Positions 17,560 through 26,713 of a stretch of 64,000 nt of DNA are shown here, one piece after another; position 1 is the stretch's first letter, and each line of letters begins with the position of its first letter. Under the pieces are notes generated by a model. It saw only the letters and a program-made list of their open reading frames with translations, was not told the origin of the DNA and made no database searches. Origin of the DNA: Shewanella indica (GTDB lineage Bacteria > Pseudomonadota > Gammaproteobacteria > Enterobacterales > Shewanellaceae); the NCBI RefSeq assembly GCF_002836975.1, contig NZ_NIJK01000049.1, positions 300 through 64,299 of the forward strand, given 5' to 3'. The position numbers and the translations under genes were made by a program.

Positions 17560-17892
17560 ATGGCATGGATGCAACAACAGAGGTTGAATCTCGAAGGGGG
17601 TGAGCTGCACTGTCGGTATTATCCATTAAGCAGTCGTCTGGAACTTGAATGGCAGGGGCAACAGTGTTTTTGTCAGCGCCTCTATGGTTTGCCAAGACGG
17701 CAAACCATAGTCTTGAATGGTCAAGACTACCGACTGGAGATCATCTCTTTACCGCTTTGGCGCGCCGAGTTGATTGCAGCAGATGGTTCCAGTTGGCCAC
17801 TCTTGCCTGATCGCAGACGCAGGGGACTGATCCGTTGGGGCTATTCCCTGAGTTTGGCGGCCCTGCGTCTGGGCGCCAAAATCCTCTCTTAA
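17560..17892 (+). CDS. Hypothetical protein, 110 aa
   Basis: A basic 110-residue protein with no signal peptide and no clear membrane helix, starting 11 bases after fieF and hence probably co-transcribed. It has alternating beta-like strands (LELEWQGQQCFCQRLYG, TIVLNGQDYRLEIIS) and a basic C-terminal part with DRRRRGLIRWG followed by a Leu/Ala-rich helix. I do not recognise the family. The good spacing after fieF and balanced composition argue that it is expressed. Confidence 0.6.
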   Translation: MAWMQQQRLNLEGGELHCRYYPLSSRLELEWQGQQCFCQRLYGLPRRQTIVLNGQDYRLEIISLPLWRAELIAADGSSWPLLPDRRRRGLIRWGYSLSLAALRLGAKILS

Positions 17893-17943
17893 TAACCTTC
17901 ACCCTTGGACTTATTTGGGTTATGTCCCCATCTTTATGAGGTT

Positions 17944-19347
17944 TCAGTCCATCGCCAGTTCTTTGAGCTTGCGGGTCAGGGTGTTGCGGCCCCATCCCAG
18001 GCGTTTGGCGGCTTCCTGTTTATGGCCCTGGGTATGCTCCAGCGCGGTTTCCAGCAAGATGCGCTCAAACGCGGGTTGGATTTCGGTCAGCAGATCGCTC
18101 TCGCCCTGTGACAGGCGCATATCCAGCCACAATTTGAGGGCGTTTTGCCAATCCTGGGACGGGTTTGCACTGCCTTGAGTTGCCTTGGGCTCCTTGAATA
18201 GCTCAGGCGGCAGATCCTGAGGGATAATTTCCTGGCCTGAAGCCATCACGGTCAACCAGCGGCAGGTGTTTTCCAACTGGCGCACGTTGCCGGGCCAAGG
18301 CAGTTGCTGCAGCTTGGCGGCGGTTTCCGGGGTGAGTATTTTGGCCTCTACCCCTATCTCTTTGGCGGCACTGGCCAGGAAATGGCGTGCCAACTGCGGA
18401 ATGTCTTCCCGCCGCTGCGACAGCGGTGGCAGATGAACTCGAATCACGTTCAGGCGGTGGAACAAGTCTTCCCTAAAGCCCCCCTTGAGTACCAGTTGTT
18501 CCAGGTCCTGATGGGTTGCGGCAATAATCCTGACATCGACTTGCACCGGGGAGTGGCCGCCGACCCGATAGAATTGGCCATCGGCCAGTACCCGCAACAG
18601 CCGGGTCTGTACGTCCAGTGGCATATCGCCTATCTCATCGAGAAACAGGGTGCCGCCATTGGCCTGCTCAAACCGCCCCTGACGCACACTGGCAGCGCCG
18701 GTGAAAGCGCCTTTTTCGTGGCCGAACAGCTCGGATTCGATCAGCTCCTTGGGGATGGCCGCCATATTGAGGGCGATAAAGGGTTTGTCTTTGCGTGGGC
18801 TGTGTTTGTGTAGCGCCCCGGCAACCAACTCTTTACCCGTACCGGACTGACCGTTGATTAGCACACTTATCGATGAGCGCGACAAACGGCCTATGGCGCG
18901 AAACACCTCCTGCATTGCGGGGGCTTCGCCGATGATCTCCGGTGCCTTGACCTGAGGCTCGGCCGCTGCAGGAGCCTGCTCTGTGGCATGGTTGAGCGCC
19001 CGCTCCACCAGGGCAATCGCCTCATCTATGTCGAAGGGCTTGGGCAGATACTCGAACGCCCCGGCCTGATAGGCGCTGACGGCACTGTCTAGATCTGAAT
19101 GGGCCGTCATTATGATCACCGGGATATGGGGATAATGCAGGCCGATACGTTCCAGCAGGGTCAGGCCATCGGTCCCCGGCATGCGGATATCCGAGACTAT
19201 GACCTTGGGCTGGGAGATTTCCAGCGCCTGCCACAGTGACTCGGCGGCGGCAAAGCTGGCGCAGCTGAGTTTGGCACCTTGCAGTGCCCGTTCCAGCACC
19301 CAACGAATTGAACTGTCATCATCGAGGATCCAAACCTGTTCACTCAT
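17944..19347 (-). CDS. glnG: Nitrogen regulator NtrC (GlnG)
   Basis: A 467-residue sigma-54 activator. The receiver domain carries D53 in VSDIRMPGTDGL; the AAA+ domain has Walker A GQSGTGKE near residue 170 and the GAFTGA loop; the Fis-type DNA-binding domain is at the end (HKQEAAKRLGWGRNTLTRKL). When phosphorylated by NtrB under nitrogen limitation it activates glnA and other nitrogen genes. The start has GAGAGGAA upstream. It follows ntrB with 16 bases between. Binding sites matching its consensus lie before ntrB and before glnA in this window. Confidence 0.96.
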   Translation of the reverse strand: MSEQVWILDDDSSIRWVLERALQGAKLSCASFAAAESLWQALEISQPKVIVSDIRMPGTDGLTLLERIGLHYPHIPVIIMTAHSDLDSAVSAYQAGAFEYLPKPFDIDEAIALVERALNHATEQAPAAAEPQVKAPEIIGEAPAMQEVFRAIGRLSRSSISVLINGQSGTGKELVAGALHKHSPRKDKPFIALNMAAIPKELIESELFGHEKGAFTGAASVRQGRFEQANGGTLFLDEIGDMPLDVQTRLLRVLADGQFYRVGGHSPVQVDVRIIAATHQDLEQLVLKGGFREDLFHRLNVIRVHLPPLSQRREDIPQLARHFLASAAKEIGVEAKILTPETAAKLQQLPWPGNVRQLENTCRWLTVMASGQEIIPQDLPPELFKEPKATQGSANPSQDWQNALKLWLDMRLSQGESDLLTEIQPAFERILLETALEHTQGHKQEAAKRLGWGRNTLTRKLKELAMD

Positions 19348-19363
19348 ATTGTTTCCTCTCTTG

Positions 19364-20422
19364 TTAGCCGCTGTGGTTGTTGATCGGCAATGTCAGGCTG
19401 AACTCTGTGTGCCCCGGGGCCGAATCGCAGTCGATACGGCCGCCGTGCAGCCTGGCAATATTGTGGGCGATGGATAGCCCCAGGCCGTTACCGTCCTTAC
19501 GGCCTGTGACCATGGGGTAAAACAGGGTATCCACCAGTTCCGGGGCGATACCCGGGCCGTTGTCTATGATTGACAGCACCAACACCAACTTGTGTCTCTG
19601 GTTACCTATGGTGACCTGATGGGCGGTGCGGGTGCGGATCATGATATCGCCGCCCTGATGCTCCAAGGCTTGTACTGCATTTTGCACTATGTTGAGGATT
19701 GCCTGTTGCAGTTGATCTTCATCCATAGGCAAGTCTGGAATGGATGGGTCGTAATCCTGACGCAGATGTATCTGTTGCGGCAGGGTCACACTCACCAGAT
19801 TGATCACCTTTTGCAGTACCAGATGTATGTTCTGCAGCTTGTGCTGCGATGGTTTCTGTGGCCCCAGCAATCGGTCTACCAGGGCGCGCAGCCTGTCGGC
19901 CTGCTCTATGATGAGTGTGGTGAACTCCTTGAGCTGCGGCTCGCTAAGCTCGCGGGACAACAGCTGCGCCGCACCGCGCAGTCCACCCAGCGGGTTTTTG
20001 ATCTCATGGGCCAGGTTGCGCACCAGATATTGGGCCGCCTGCTGCTGGGCATCCAGAGTCAACTGCTGGTGAATACGCCGCTGCTGATCCACCTGCCTGA
20101 GTTCCAACAGGCTCAAGGGCTTGAGCTGTTCTCCCTGCTCCAGTGGGATCAGTGTCATATCTACAGTGTGGTGCTGGCCATCCAGGCTGATGAGTTGGGC
20201 GGTATTGACCGTCAGCCCCTGACGTTCCAGCACTGCGCTTTGCAGCACCCTGGGTTCAACCCCTATGGCATGCAGATGCTCTGTCAGTACCTGCTCCTGC
20301 AACCTGTGGCGGGAGACGCCCAGCAACTGCTCGGCAGCGGCGTTGGCATAGCTGGGGAGCAGGTCACTGTCGATGACCAGAACGGCAGTTGCCAGATGAT
20401 TGAGCAGGATATTTGTGTCCAT
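19364..20422 (-). CDS. glnL: Nitrogen sensor kinase/phosphatase NtrB (GlnL)
   Basis: A 352-residue cytosolic two-component kinase: PAS domain (about 1-110), HisKA with H139 in VRNLAHEIKNPLGG, and an ATPase domain with NIVQNAVQAL, IDNGPGIAP and GNGLGLSIAHNI. The frame is open 22 codons further upstream, but the ATG giving MDTNILLNHL is preferred: GGGAAA precedes it, it puts the active histidine at 139 as in E. coli NtrB, and it leaves the tandem NtrC sites at 20443-20472 outside the coding region. NtrB responds to PII and controls NtrC. glnA is about 9 kb away, not in the same operon. Confidence 0.94.
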   Translation of the reverse strand: MDTNILLNHLATAVLVIDSDLLPSYANAAAEQLLGVSRHRLQEQVLTEHLHAIGVEPRVLQSAVLERQGLTVNTAQLISLDGQHHTVDMTLIPLEQGEQLKPLSLLELRQVDQQRRIHQQLTLDAQQQAAQYLVRNLAHEIKNPLGGLRGAAQLLSRELSEPQLKEFTTLIIEQADRLRALVDRLLGPQKPSQHKLQNIHLVLQKVINLVSVTLPQQIHLRQDYDPSIPDLPMDEDQLQQAILNIVQNAVQALEHQGGDIMIRTRTAHQVTIGNQRHKLVLVLSIIDNGPGIAPELVDTLFYPMVTGRKDGNGLGLSIAHNIARLHGGRIDCDSAPGHTEFSLTLPINNHSG

Positions 20423-20442
20423 AGAGTTTCCCATAGCAGGAT

Positions 20443-20472
20443 TGCACCATAATGGTGCACCAATTCGGTGCA
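20443..20472. promoter_or_regulatory. Two overlapping perfect NtrC binding sites
   Basis: TGCACC-ATAAT-GGTGCA (20443-20459) and TGCACC-AATTC-GGTGCA (20456-20472) each match the NtrC consensus exactly and share four bases (TGCA). They sit 21-50 bases before the ntrB start, where NtrC could repress or tune its own operon. Confidence 0.88.
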
Positions 20473-20537
20473 GGCCGCAAGCCAACAACTCTGTGGACTA
20501 ACTCGAAATGCAAAGTAGCTAATTCATTGAAATAACA

Positions 20538-21083
20538 TTAGTTACTTGGCTTGGGGCCCTTCCCGGGAGCCGGGAAGGCGGGTTGCATCAGTCCGGCTTG
20601 GTGCAGAAAAATGGTTATGGGACTACTGGATGCAAGGACTTTGCCGTTTTGTTGCACCGCCTTGAGTTGCAGCGTGTGTTCGCCGCGGTCGATGTCCTTG
20701 AGCTGGAAGAGATTGCTGCGCTGAGCGTCGCTGGTGGAGATGCCATCTATGTAGAGTTGCAGAAAATGACCCGATGCCAGCTCCGGCTCTACTTCTACCT
20801 GAACCTGAAAATCACCGGCGTTATCGCGAATGGTTTCTTCATGCTGTGGTGAAAGTATCTTCAACCCATAGCCGACCTGTTCCACTTCTATGGGATCGGG
20901 CAGAGCTTTAGGCGTTTCCAGGCTTATTTGATTCTGGGTCTTGTCGGTGAATTCCACTGCCTGGGCTTGGGGGGTGGGTTCATCACTGTAATGCACCTTG
21001 CCATCTTTATCGACCCACTTATAGACAGTCGCCTGGGCAACCAGCGACAGCAGTGCCAGGCTGATTATCATCAGAGTACGCAT
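20538..21083 (-). CDS. DUF4124 domain protein, exported
   Basis: A 181-residue exported protein. After a signal peptide (MRTLMIISLALLSLVAQA) the DUF4124 motif VYKWVDKDGKVHYSDEPTP appears directly, typical of envelope proteins of unknown role in gammaproteobacteria. The remaining part (about residues 75-165) looks like an immunoglobulin-like beta domain (HLQLYIDG..., EHTLQLKAVQQNGK). The start at 21083 is chosen over one 22 codons upstream because AAGGGAAG precedes it and the signal peptide then begins at residue 1. It lies between ntrB and an alcohol dehydrogenase gene. Function unknown. Confidence 0.85.
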   Translation of the reverse strand: MRTLMIISLALLSLVAQATVYKWVDKDGKVHYSDEPTPQAQAVEFTDKTQNQISLETPKALPDPIEVEQVGYGLKILSPQHEETIRDNAGDFQVQVEVEPELASGHFLQLYIDGISTSDAQRSNLFQLKDIDRGEHTLQLKAVQQNGKVLASSSPITIFLHQAGLMQPAFPAPGKGPKPSN

Positions 21084-21154
21084 AAAGACTTCCCTTGTTA
21101 TGCAGTTGTGAACTTGTTTCAGATTAGCCTGTTTATTGGCAAAAATCACTGCCT

Positions 21155-22312
21155 TTAAAGGCTGGCCTGAAAAACCTGTCGGCTCAGCTCAAGGTCGACC
21201 CGGCCGTCTTCCCCCAGTTGGGTCAGGCCCTGGCGCTCAAGGTTTTCCAGCAGCGGCGTTATGGCCTCGTGGCCTATGCCATAGTCACTGAGGTGAGTCT
21301 TGATTCCCATGGATTCAAAGAACAGCCGGGTTTGCTCTATGGCTGCATCTATGCGTTGTTCTTCGCTGCCGTCGCTGAGTTGCCAGACCCGTTCGGCATA
21401 CTGCAGCAGCTTGGCGTGTTTGGCTGCTTTTCTCAGGCGCAGCATGGCCGGCAGCAGTATGGCGAGGGTCACGGCATGATCCAGGTCGTGGCGCACCGTC
21501 AGTTCGTGACCCAGCTTATGGGTCGACCAGTCTTGCGGAACACCGGCGCCGATCAGGCCGTTGAGCGCCATGGTAGCGCTGAACATGATATTGGCGCGCA
21601 CCTGATAGTTTTCGGGCTCTGCCAGCGCCTTGGGGCCTTCCTCTATCAGAGTGAGCAGCAGGCCTTCGGCAAACCTGTCCTGTACCTTGGCGTCGACCGG
21701 GTAAGTCAGGTACTGCTCGGTCACGTGCACAAAGGCATCTACCACGCCGTTGGCAACCTGTGGTTGCGGCAAGCTGAAACTCAGTTGTGGTGCCAGCACA
21801 GAGAAGCGGGGAAACACCGAGGGATGACGAAAGGAGCGCTTGAGGCCAAGAGCGCTATTGCTGATCACCGCGCAGTTATTCATCTCTGAGCCCGTGGCCG
21901 GCAGGGTCAGCACAGTACCGAGCGGCAGAGCTTGGTCAATGTGGCGACCGTCGGTTTCCAGTATCTCCCAGGGTTCTCCCTGATAGGGCACGGCGGCGGC
22001 AATAAACTTGCCCGCATCTATTATGGAACCGCCGCCGATGGCGAGAATAAAGTCCAGCTTTTGTTGCCTTATCTGCTCTACCGCCTGCAACAGCTGGTGG
22101 TACTCGGGGTTGGGGCTAATGCCGCCGAACTCGGCGCAGACACGTTGACCCAATACTAGGCCGACTTGGGTCAGGGTGCCATTGCGTTTGGCGCTTTGGC
22201 CGCCGTAGAGCAAGAGCACTCTGGCATCATTGGGCACCAGAGTGTCCAACTGCTCCAGGCTGCTACGGCCAAAGAGCAAGCGGGTTGGATTGTAAAATTC
22301 AAAATCGTACAT
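21155..22312 (-). CDS. Iron-containing alcohol dehydrogenase, YqhD-like
   Basis: A 385-residue group III alcohol dehydrogenase that reduces aldehydes or oxidises alcohols with NAD(P). The nucleotide-binding GGGSIIDAGKFIA block is near residue 94; metal ligands are in NGVVDAFVHVTEQY (Asp and His) and STHKLGHELTVRHDLDHA (two His). The opening MYDFEFYNPTRLLFG and the overall pattern are typical of YqhD/butanol dehydrogenase-type enzymes, which detoxify aldehydes using NADPH. It is followed downstream by the DUF4124 gene and preceded by the FUSC gene with 12 bases between, so co-transcription with the pump gene is likely. Confidence 0.92.
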   Translation of the reverse strand: MYDFEFYNPTRLLFGRSSLEQLDTLVPNDARVLLLYGGQSAKRNGTLTQVGLVLGQRVCAEFGGISPNPEYHQLLQAVEQIRQQKLDFILAIGGGSIIDAGKFIAAAVPYQGEPWEILETDGRHIDQALPLGTVLTLPATGSEMNNCAVISNSALGLKRSFRHPSVFPRFSVLAPQLSFSLPQPQVANGVVDAFVHVTEQYLTYPVDAKVQDRFAEGLLLTLIEEGPKALAEPENYQVRANIMFSATMALNGLIGAGVPQDWSTHKLGHELTVRHDLDHAVTLAILLPAMLRLRKAAKHAKLLQYAERVWQLSDGSEEQRIDAAIEQTRLFFESMGIKTHLSDYGIGHEAITPLLENLERQGLTQLGEDGRVDLELSRQVFQASL

Positions 22313-22324
22313 CTTGAACTCCTG

Positions 22325-24304
22325 TCAGCCGTGAGTATTGCCGCCTAGGGCGTAGGGACGTTGCCAGTCAAGCCAGGCATAGAGATGGGCGATATCCTGC
22401 ATTACCCAAGTGGGAATCGCTTCAGCTTGTTTGGCTGACAGCTGCGTAGGCGCATCTGTTGAATTGGGCGCTGGCCCGGACTCGGCTTGGTGCATCTCTG
22501 TTGCCAAAAAGCGCTGGCGAAACAGCTGGGGCCAGGCCGCCAACTGTTGCTCTGCCAGATGCAGCGGCGGCTTTTGCTGCTGGCGTGCCACCAACACCAG
22601 GGTGCAGTGCAGCGTCAGCCCAAGCCAGAGAAAACTCTGCCAGTCCTGCAGCTCCCGCTGGCCTGTGTTGGGCTCGAGCTTCAAAAAGCCGACTTCTTGC
22701 CCCAGTTGCCTCAGCGCCGCATGGGCTTGCCAGCGCAGGGCGTTGTCGGCTTTACCTGTATTGATACTGGCAAGCCAAGCCCGTTCCAGCTCGATAAAGT
22801 GGCACACATAGCTGTCGAGCCAGCGCCGGGTCCAACTGGGAATAAACAGATGCATCGCCAGAAATGCCATCAGGGCGCCGGTAAAGGTGTCCAGCGCTCG
22901 GTAGAAGGCGATATAGGGGTCGCTTGGCAACAACAGGGTGATGGCAAACACCATCAGCATGGTGAGCCAGAATACATGGATCTCGTATCTGGCCTTGTAA
23001 AAGGTGGCAAAGGCCAGAAAGGCACTCAGGCAGGTGGCCGGTAATAACCAGCTACCGGCGCCCAGATACCAGATAAGCCCCAGTGCCAACACAGAGCCGA
23101 GCACTGTGCCATAGAAGCGGCTCCAGATCCTGGCCTGCAACTGCCCGAGCGGCGCTACCATCAGCACTATGTAGGCGGTGAGCGTCACCCAATACCCCTG
23201 CGGCAGTTGCAGTAGTTCCACCACGGCCTGACAACACAGCAGAGTGAACAGAATTCTCAGGCCGTGGTGCCATTCCCGCGAGTGTTTCACCAGGGCCTTG
23301 CGCCATTGACTGCGAACGCTTTGGGCATCGGAAGGCCAGATAAGCTCCAGGCGCTCGCGCCAGTCGGCTGCCAGTGGTCTTTGGGGATCCAGCGCCAAGG
23401 CCAGGCGGTTGGCAGCATCCAACAGCAGAGGTTGCGGCTTGTCACCCAAGGGCGGCGGCGTCGGCTTGATGCCTTTTTCCCTGTGGGTCTTGAGTTCGTT
23501 GGCAAAATTGGCCAAATACTGCTGCAGTGCCGGGTTGGCGGCATCATTTTGTTGCAGCCTGCCTATGCTCTCCAGAGTTTCTATCAGGATAAGATTCGAC
23601 TCCAGTTGCCAGGCGATGTGTTGCACCTCGGCTTTATCCGGCATTTCCAGCAGCCAGTGGGCCAGTACGGCGATGGCATCATCGAGCTGTTCCCGCAAGG
23701 CTAGACGCTGGCCGACATTGGCGGCGTCCGAGTGGCTGAGTATATTGCACCAGAAGCCGAATTTGCGCTGCACACTGGCCAGCAGCTGTTCGCCTTGACG
23801 TATCGCCATCCAGGGCCCGGCGACGACGGCGCTGATGACTGCCAACCAGCTGCCGAACAGGCTGGAGAGCAACAACATCTTCCAGTCGGTACCCGACTCC
23901 AGCAGGTGCAGGCCGCAGATCAGGCAAAAGCCGGCGTTGTAGGTCAGCAGCTGAATGTATTTTCTTTGGTTTGAGCTGAGGCCATATAACAGGCCTATGG
24001 CGCCGAGTACGCTGATCCCCAGCCAAGGATGGATCAGGCTCAGCAAGGCCAGAGCGCTGCTGATACAGCAAAGGAGTGCCGACTTGCTCAGCAGCCCGGC
24101 TCGTTTGGGATAAGCCAGGTTGCGTCCCTGGACGCCGACCAGCCAGGCACAGATCAGGGCGTTGACGCCGCTGGCACTGTCGCCGAGAAACGAAAACAGC
24201 AATAGGCCCGCCATCATGGGCAGCCCTATGCGTAAGCCTTCAGGAAGATCGGCACGATCAGGCAGCCATTGCAGCAGGCGCTGGAATAGATAGGATAGAT
24301 TCAC
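22325..24304 (-). CDS. FUSC-family inner membrane protein, YccS/YhfK-like
   Basis: A 659-residue membrane protein with two hydrophobic bundles (about residues 25-150 and 350-470), each of five or six helices, separated by a cytosolic region of about 190 residues, and a C-terminal cytosolic tail. This is the FUSC (fusaric acid resistance-like) architecture of YccS, YhfK and AaeB. The second bundle contains GYWVTLTAYIVLMVAPLGQ and RFYGTVLGS, the best conserved FUSC block. Members are thought to export aromatic acids, but most, including YccS, have no proven substrate. No membrane fusion partner (AaeA type) is adjacent. Confidence 0.85.
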   Translation of the reverse strand: MNLSYLFQRLLQWLPDRADLPEGLRIGLPMMAGLLLFSFLGDSASGVNALICAWLVGVQGRNLAYPKRAGLLSKSALLCCISSALALLSLIHPWLGISVLGAIGLLYGLSSNQRKYIQLLTYNAGFCLICGLHLLESGTDWKMLLLSSLFGSWLAVISAVVAGPWMAIRQGEQLLASVQRKFGFWCNILSHSDAANVGQRLALREQLDDAIAVLAHWLLEMPDKAEVQHIAWQLESNLILIETLESIGRLQQNDAANPALQQYLANFANELKTHREKGIKPTPPPLGDKPQPLLLDAANRLALALDPQRPLAADWRERLELIWPSDAQSVRSQWRKALVKHSREWHHGLRILFTLLCCQAVVELLQLPQGYWVTLTAYIVLMVAPLGQLQARIWSRFYGTVLGSVLALGLIWYLGAGSWLLPATCLSAFLAFATFYKARYEIHVFWLTMLMVFAITLLLPSDPYIAFYRALDTFTGALMAFLAMHLFIPSWTRRWLDSYVCHFIELERAWLASINTGKADNALRWQAHAALRQLGQEVGFLKLEPNTGQRELQDWQSFLWLGLTLHCTLVLVARQQQKPPLHLAEQQLAAWPQLFRQRFLATEMHQAESGPAPNSTDAPTQLSAKQAEAIPTWVMQDIAHLYAWLDWQRPYALGGNTHG

Positions 24305-24410
24305 GTTACTTTGCTTTGACAGCAGAATGGTACAAGAGGGACACCATTCTACCTCATTTGAGTCTGCTTGAGTGCCGGGCGGTTAACAATTTTCCACCCG
24401 GCAAATCGAT

Positions 24411-25643
24411 TCACTGGGCCAACAGGGCGAAGTGCTGACTGTGGCGCTTGGGATCAAAGCGCCAGGCAATGGCCAGCATGCCCATAGACACAGCCGCGAG
24501 CAGCAACCAGGAAAGCGTGAAGCTGCTGGAGCTGTCCTTGAGATAACCCGCCAGCAGAGGCGACAGGGATGCCAGCAGGTAACCTATCCCCTGAACAAAG
24601 GCCGTCAGTTGTCCCGCCTGACTGTAGTCGTCCAGATGGTCCAAAGTGACAATCAGACTCAAGGGGAAGAGGCCACCAATGCCTATTCCCAGCAGCGCAG
24701 CCCATAACCAGGGCAGGGCCAGTGGCATCAACGCCAGCCCGATAAAACCGCCAATTGTAGACAGGAGTAACAGCCATAGCAGTGGCCTTCTGTCATGACT
24801 GCGAGCCGCAAGCGTCGGCAGCAACAGGCCTGCGACCACTTCCATCAGCGTCAGAAACGCCAGCAATAGCCCTGCCTGAGTGGCTTGCCAACCCAAGTCG
24901 ATAAAGAAGGGCGCCAACCAAGCGAGCACACAGGTATAGGATGCTGTGCTCAGGCCAAAGAAAAGCCCCAACAGCCAGGCCCTGGGAATGCGGCTAAAGC
25001 TGCCTATACCCACACTTGGGCTAACTCCCGGTTTTCCTGAAGTCTTCTTTGCTGCTGTCTTGTTGAAGCCCAGGGGTTGCAGGCCGTGTTTGCCCCAGAA
25101 CCAAAATAGCATCGCCGGCAGACTCAACAGAGCCCAGAAGGCCAGCGCCGACTGCCAATGACCAAACCTGTGCTCAAGCCAAGGGCTAATGGCAGCAGCC
25201 AGGGCCGCTCCACCCATGATGGCGGTTACGTAAATCCCCATGTAACGCTCAATATGCTGGCTATAGCTGCGCTTGATCATTCCGGGCAGCAGCGCCTGAA
25301 TAAGGGCGATACCTAAGCCGGCAATGATTGCGGTCAGTAGCAGTTGCAGGCCGCTGCCGGCCCAGAGCCGAGCCAGGTTAGCCAAGCCAATCAGTAGCAG
25401 CGACAGTAGCAGGGTTTGGCGCTCTCCCAGTCTGGCGGCCAGCTTGGCACCGATAAACATAGCGACTCCCATGGTCATCACGGGCAGCATGGTCAGCAGT
25501 GCCAAGGAACTGTAACTGAGGGGCAAGGAAGTCCGGATAGCCTCCAGCAGTGGGCCTATGGCCGCCATACTGGGGCGCAGGTTGAGGCCGAGAATAATTA
25601 AGGTCAGGATCAGCCACACAGGCTGCCATTTTGATGAGCTCAT
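24411..25643 (-). CDS. MFS transporter, CynX/NimT family
   Basis: A 410-residue major facilitator with 12 predicted helices. The beginning LILTLIILGLNLRPSMAAIGPLLEAI is the family hallmark of CynX/NimT (YeaN) transporters, and GAKLAARLGERQ after helix 2 is the MFS motif A. Known relatives include the E. coli cyanate carrier CynX and the 2-nitroimidazole exporter NimT. No cyanase is near, so substrate remains unknown. A GC-rich imperfect hairpin at 24374-24402 may terminate it. Confidence 0.9.
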   Translation of the reverse strand: MSSSKWQPVWLILTLIILGLNLRPSMAAIGPLLEAIRTSLPLSYSSLALLTMLPVMTMGVAMFIGAKLAARLGERQTLLLSLLLIGLANLARLWAGSGLQLLLTAIIAGLGIALIQALLPGMIKRSYSQHIERYMGIYVTAIMGGAALAAAISPWLEHRFGHWQSALAFWALLSLPAMLFWFWGKHGLQPLGFNKTAAKKTSGKPGVSPSVGIGSFSRIPRAWLLGLFFGLSTASYTCVLAWLAPFFIDLGWQATQAGLLLAFLTLMEVVAGLLLPTLAARSHDRRPLLWLLLLSTIGGFIGLALMPLALPWLWAALLGIGIGGLFPLSLIVTLDHLDDYSQAGQLTAFVQGIGYLLASLSPLLAGYLKDSSSSFTLSWLLLAAVSMGMLAIAWRFDPKRHSQHFALLAQ

Positions 25644-25733
25644 AGTCCATTTCCTTATTTTGCTAAATTCAGTTAAGCCGAACCCTTGGCCCCTTTTTCA
25701 GGGGCCAAACAGGGCTCTTATGTCAGGTGAGTG

Positions 25734-26591
25734 TCAGCGCCGGCTGGGGCGCAGGCGATACCAGATAGCCGGGACAGGAAGTTTCATCAGCAATAGTGAC
25801 GACATGATCAGGCCGATCCCCAGCCATTGATAGCTGTCCAGCTGTTCGCCGACCAAAAACACCCCGAGCGAGACGGCCACCACAGGGTTGATCAAGGCCA
25901 TCATGCCCATGATTTGCGGTCCCAGATGTTTGATGGACCAGATCCAGGCCCAGTAGCTCAGCGCCGTGCTGAAGATGGCCAGCCAAGCGATGGCGGGCCA
26001 GGTCTTGGGCTCCGGTAGTGTGGGAGCACCGGCCACTGTCCAGGCAAGCGGGATCAGCATCAAGCCGCCGAGCAACAACTGCCAGGCGGTCAATACCAGA
26101 AGATCGCCGGTTTGCCAGCGTTGCATCCAGCGGGATGATTGGGCCACCAGCAGAGTGGCACTCAGGGCGCAGAGCACACCAATCAGATCCAGCTTGGCCG
26201 AAGGATTGAGCAACAAGATCACTCCACTCAGTCCCAGCAGCGCCAGCAAGGTCCACTTCAATGCCGGCCTTTGGCCATCAAGCAGCCAGGCCAGCAGCAG
26301 AAACATCAGTGGCAGTGTGGCCCCCAGGGTGCCAGCCACTGCGCCTGGCAGGCGGTAGGCGCCCATAAACAGCAAGGCGAAGAAGGCGCCGATATTACAA
26401 AATGCCAGCAAGAGTATTTTGCTCCAGGCGAGCGAAGGCAGCTTGGGTCGCAGCAGCAATAACAGGATCCCGGCCGGTAGTGCGCGCCAGACGGCGACCC
26501 AGAAAGGGGACATATCCTGCAGGTACAGGCTGACCAGGGCATAGGTGGTCCCCCAGAAGACGGGAGCCAAGAGTGCGATTAAGTAAGGCAT
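25734..26591 (-). CDS. EamA/DMT-family transporter
   Basis: A 285-residue inner membrane protein with ten predicted helices arranged as two EamA repeats (about residues 1-135 and 145-275). The repeat signature AxxWGxxY-x-R appears as LLAPVFWGTTYALVSLY and FWVAVWRALPAG. The chosen ATG gives MPYLIALLAP; an in-frame start 20 codons upstream would add a charged tail atypical for the family. It follows AAGAAAAG. Family members export amino acids or other small metabolites; the substrate is not deducible. It lies upstream of the CynX-like gene, same strand. Confidence 0.88.
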   Translation of the reverse strand: MPYLIALLAPVFWGTTYALVSLYLQDMSPFWVAVWRALPAGILLLLLRPKLPSLAWSKILLLAFCNIGAFFALLFMGAYRLPGAVAGTLGATLPLMFLLLAWLLDGQRPALKWTLLALLGLSGVILLLNPSAKLDLIGVLCALSATLLVAQSSRWMQRWQTGDLLVLTAWQLLLGGLMLIPLAWTVAGAPTLPEPKTWPAIAWLAIFSTALSYWAWIWSIKHLGPQIMGMMALINPVVAVSLGVFLVGEQLDSYQWLGIGLIMSSLLLMKLPVPAIWYRLRPSRR

Positions 26592-26713
26592 TTCTTTTCT
26601 TAAAGTATCTTGATGTGAAGATATTTTAGAATTCAGTGCCGGGATAAGCAAGTCGCATTTGAAAAAGAGCTGGACTCTCTGTGGGTGATAATGCTAACTA
26701 ATTGAATATTAAT

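Noticed and set aside
19592..20452. Open frame of 286 codons opposite ntrB
   Set aside because: Antisense shadow of a well-conserved kinase gene.
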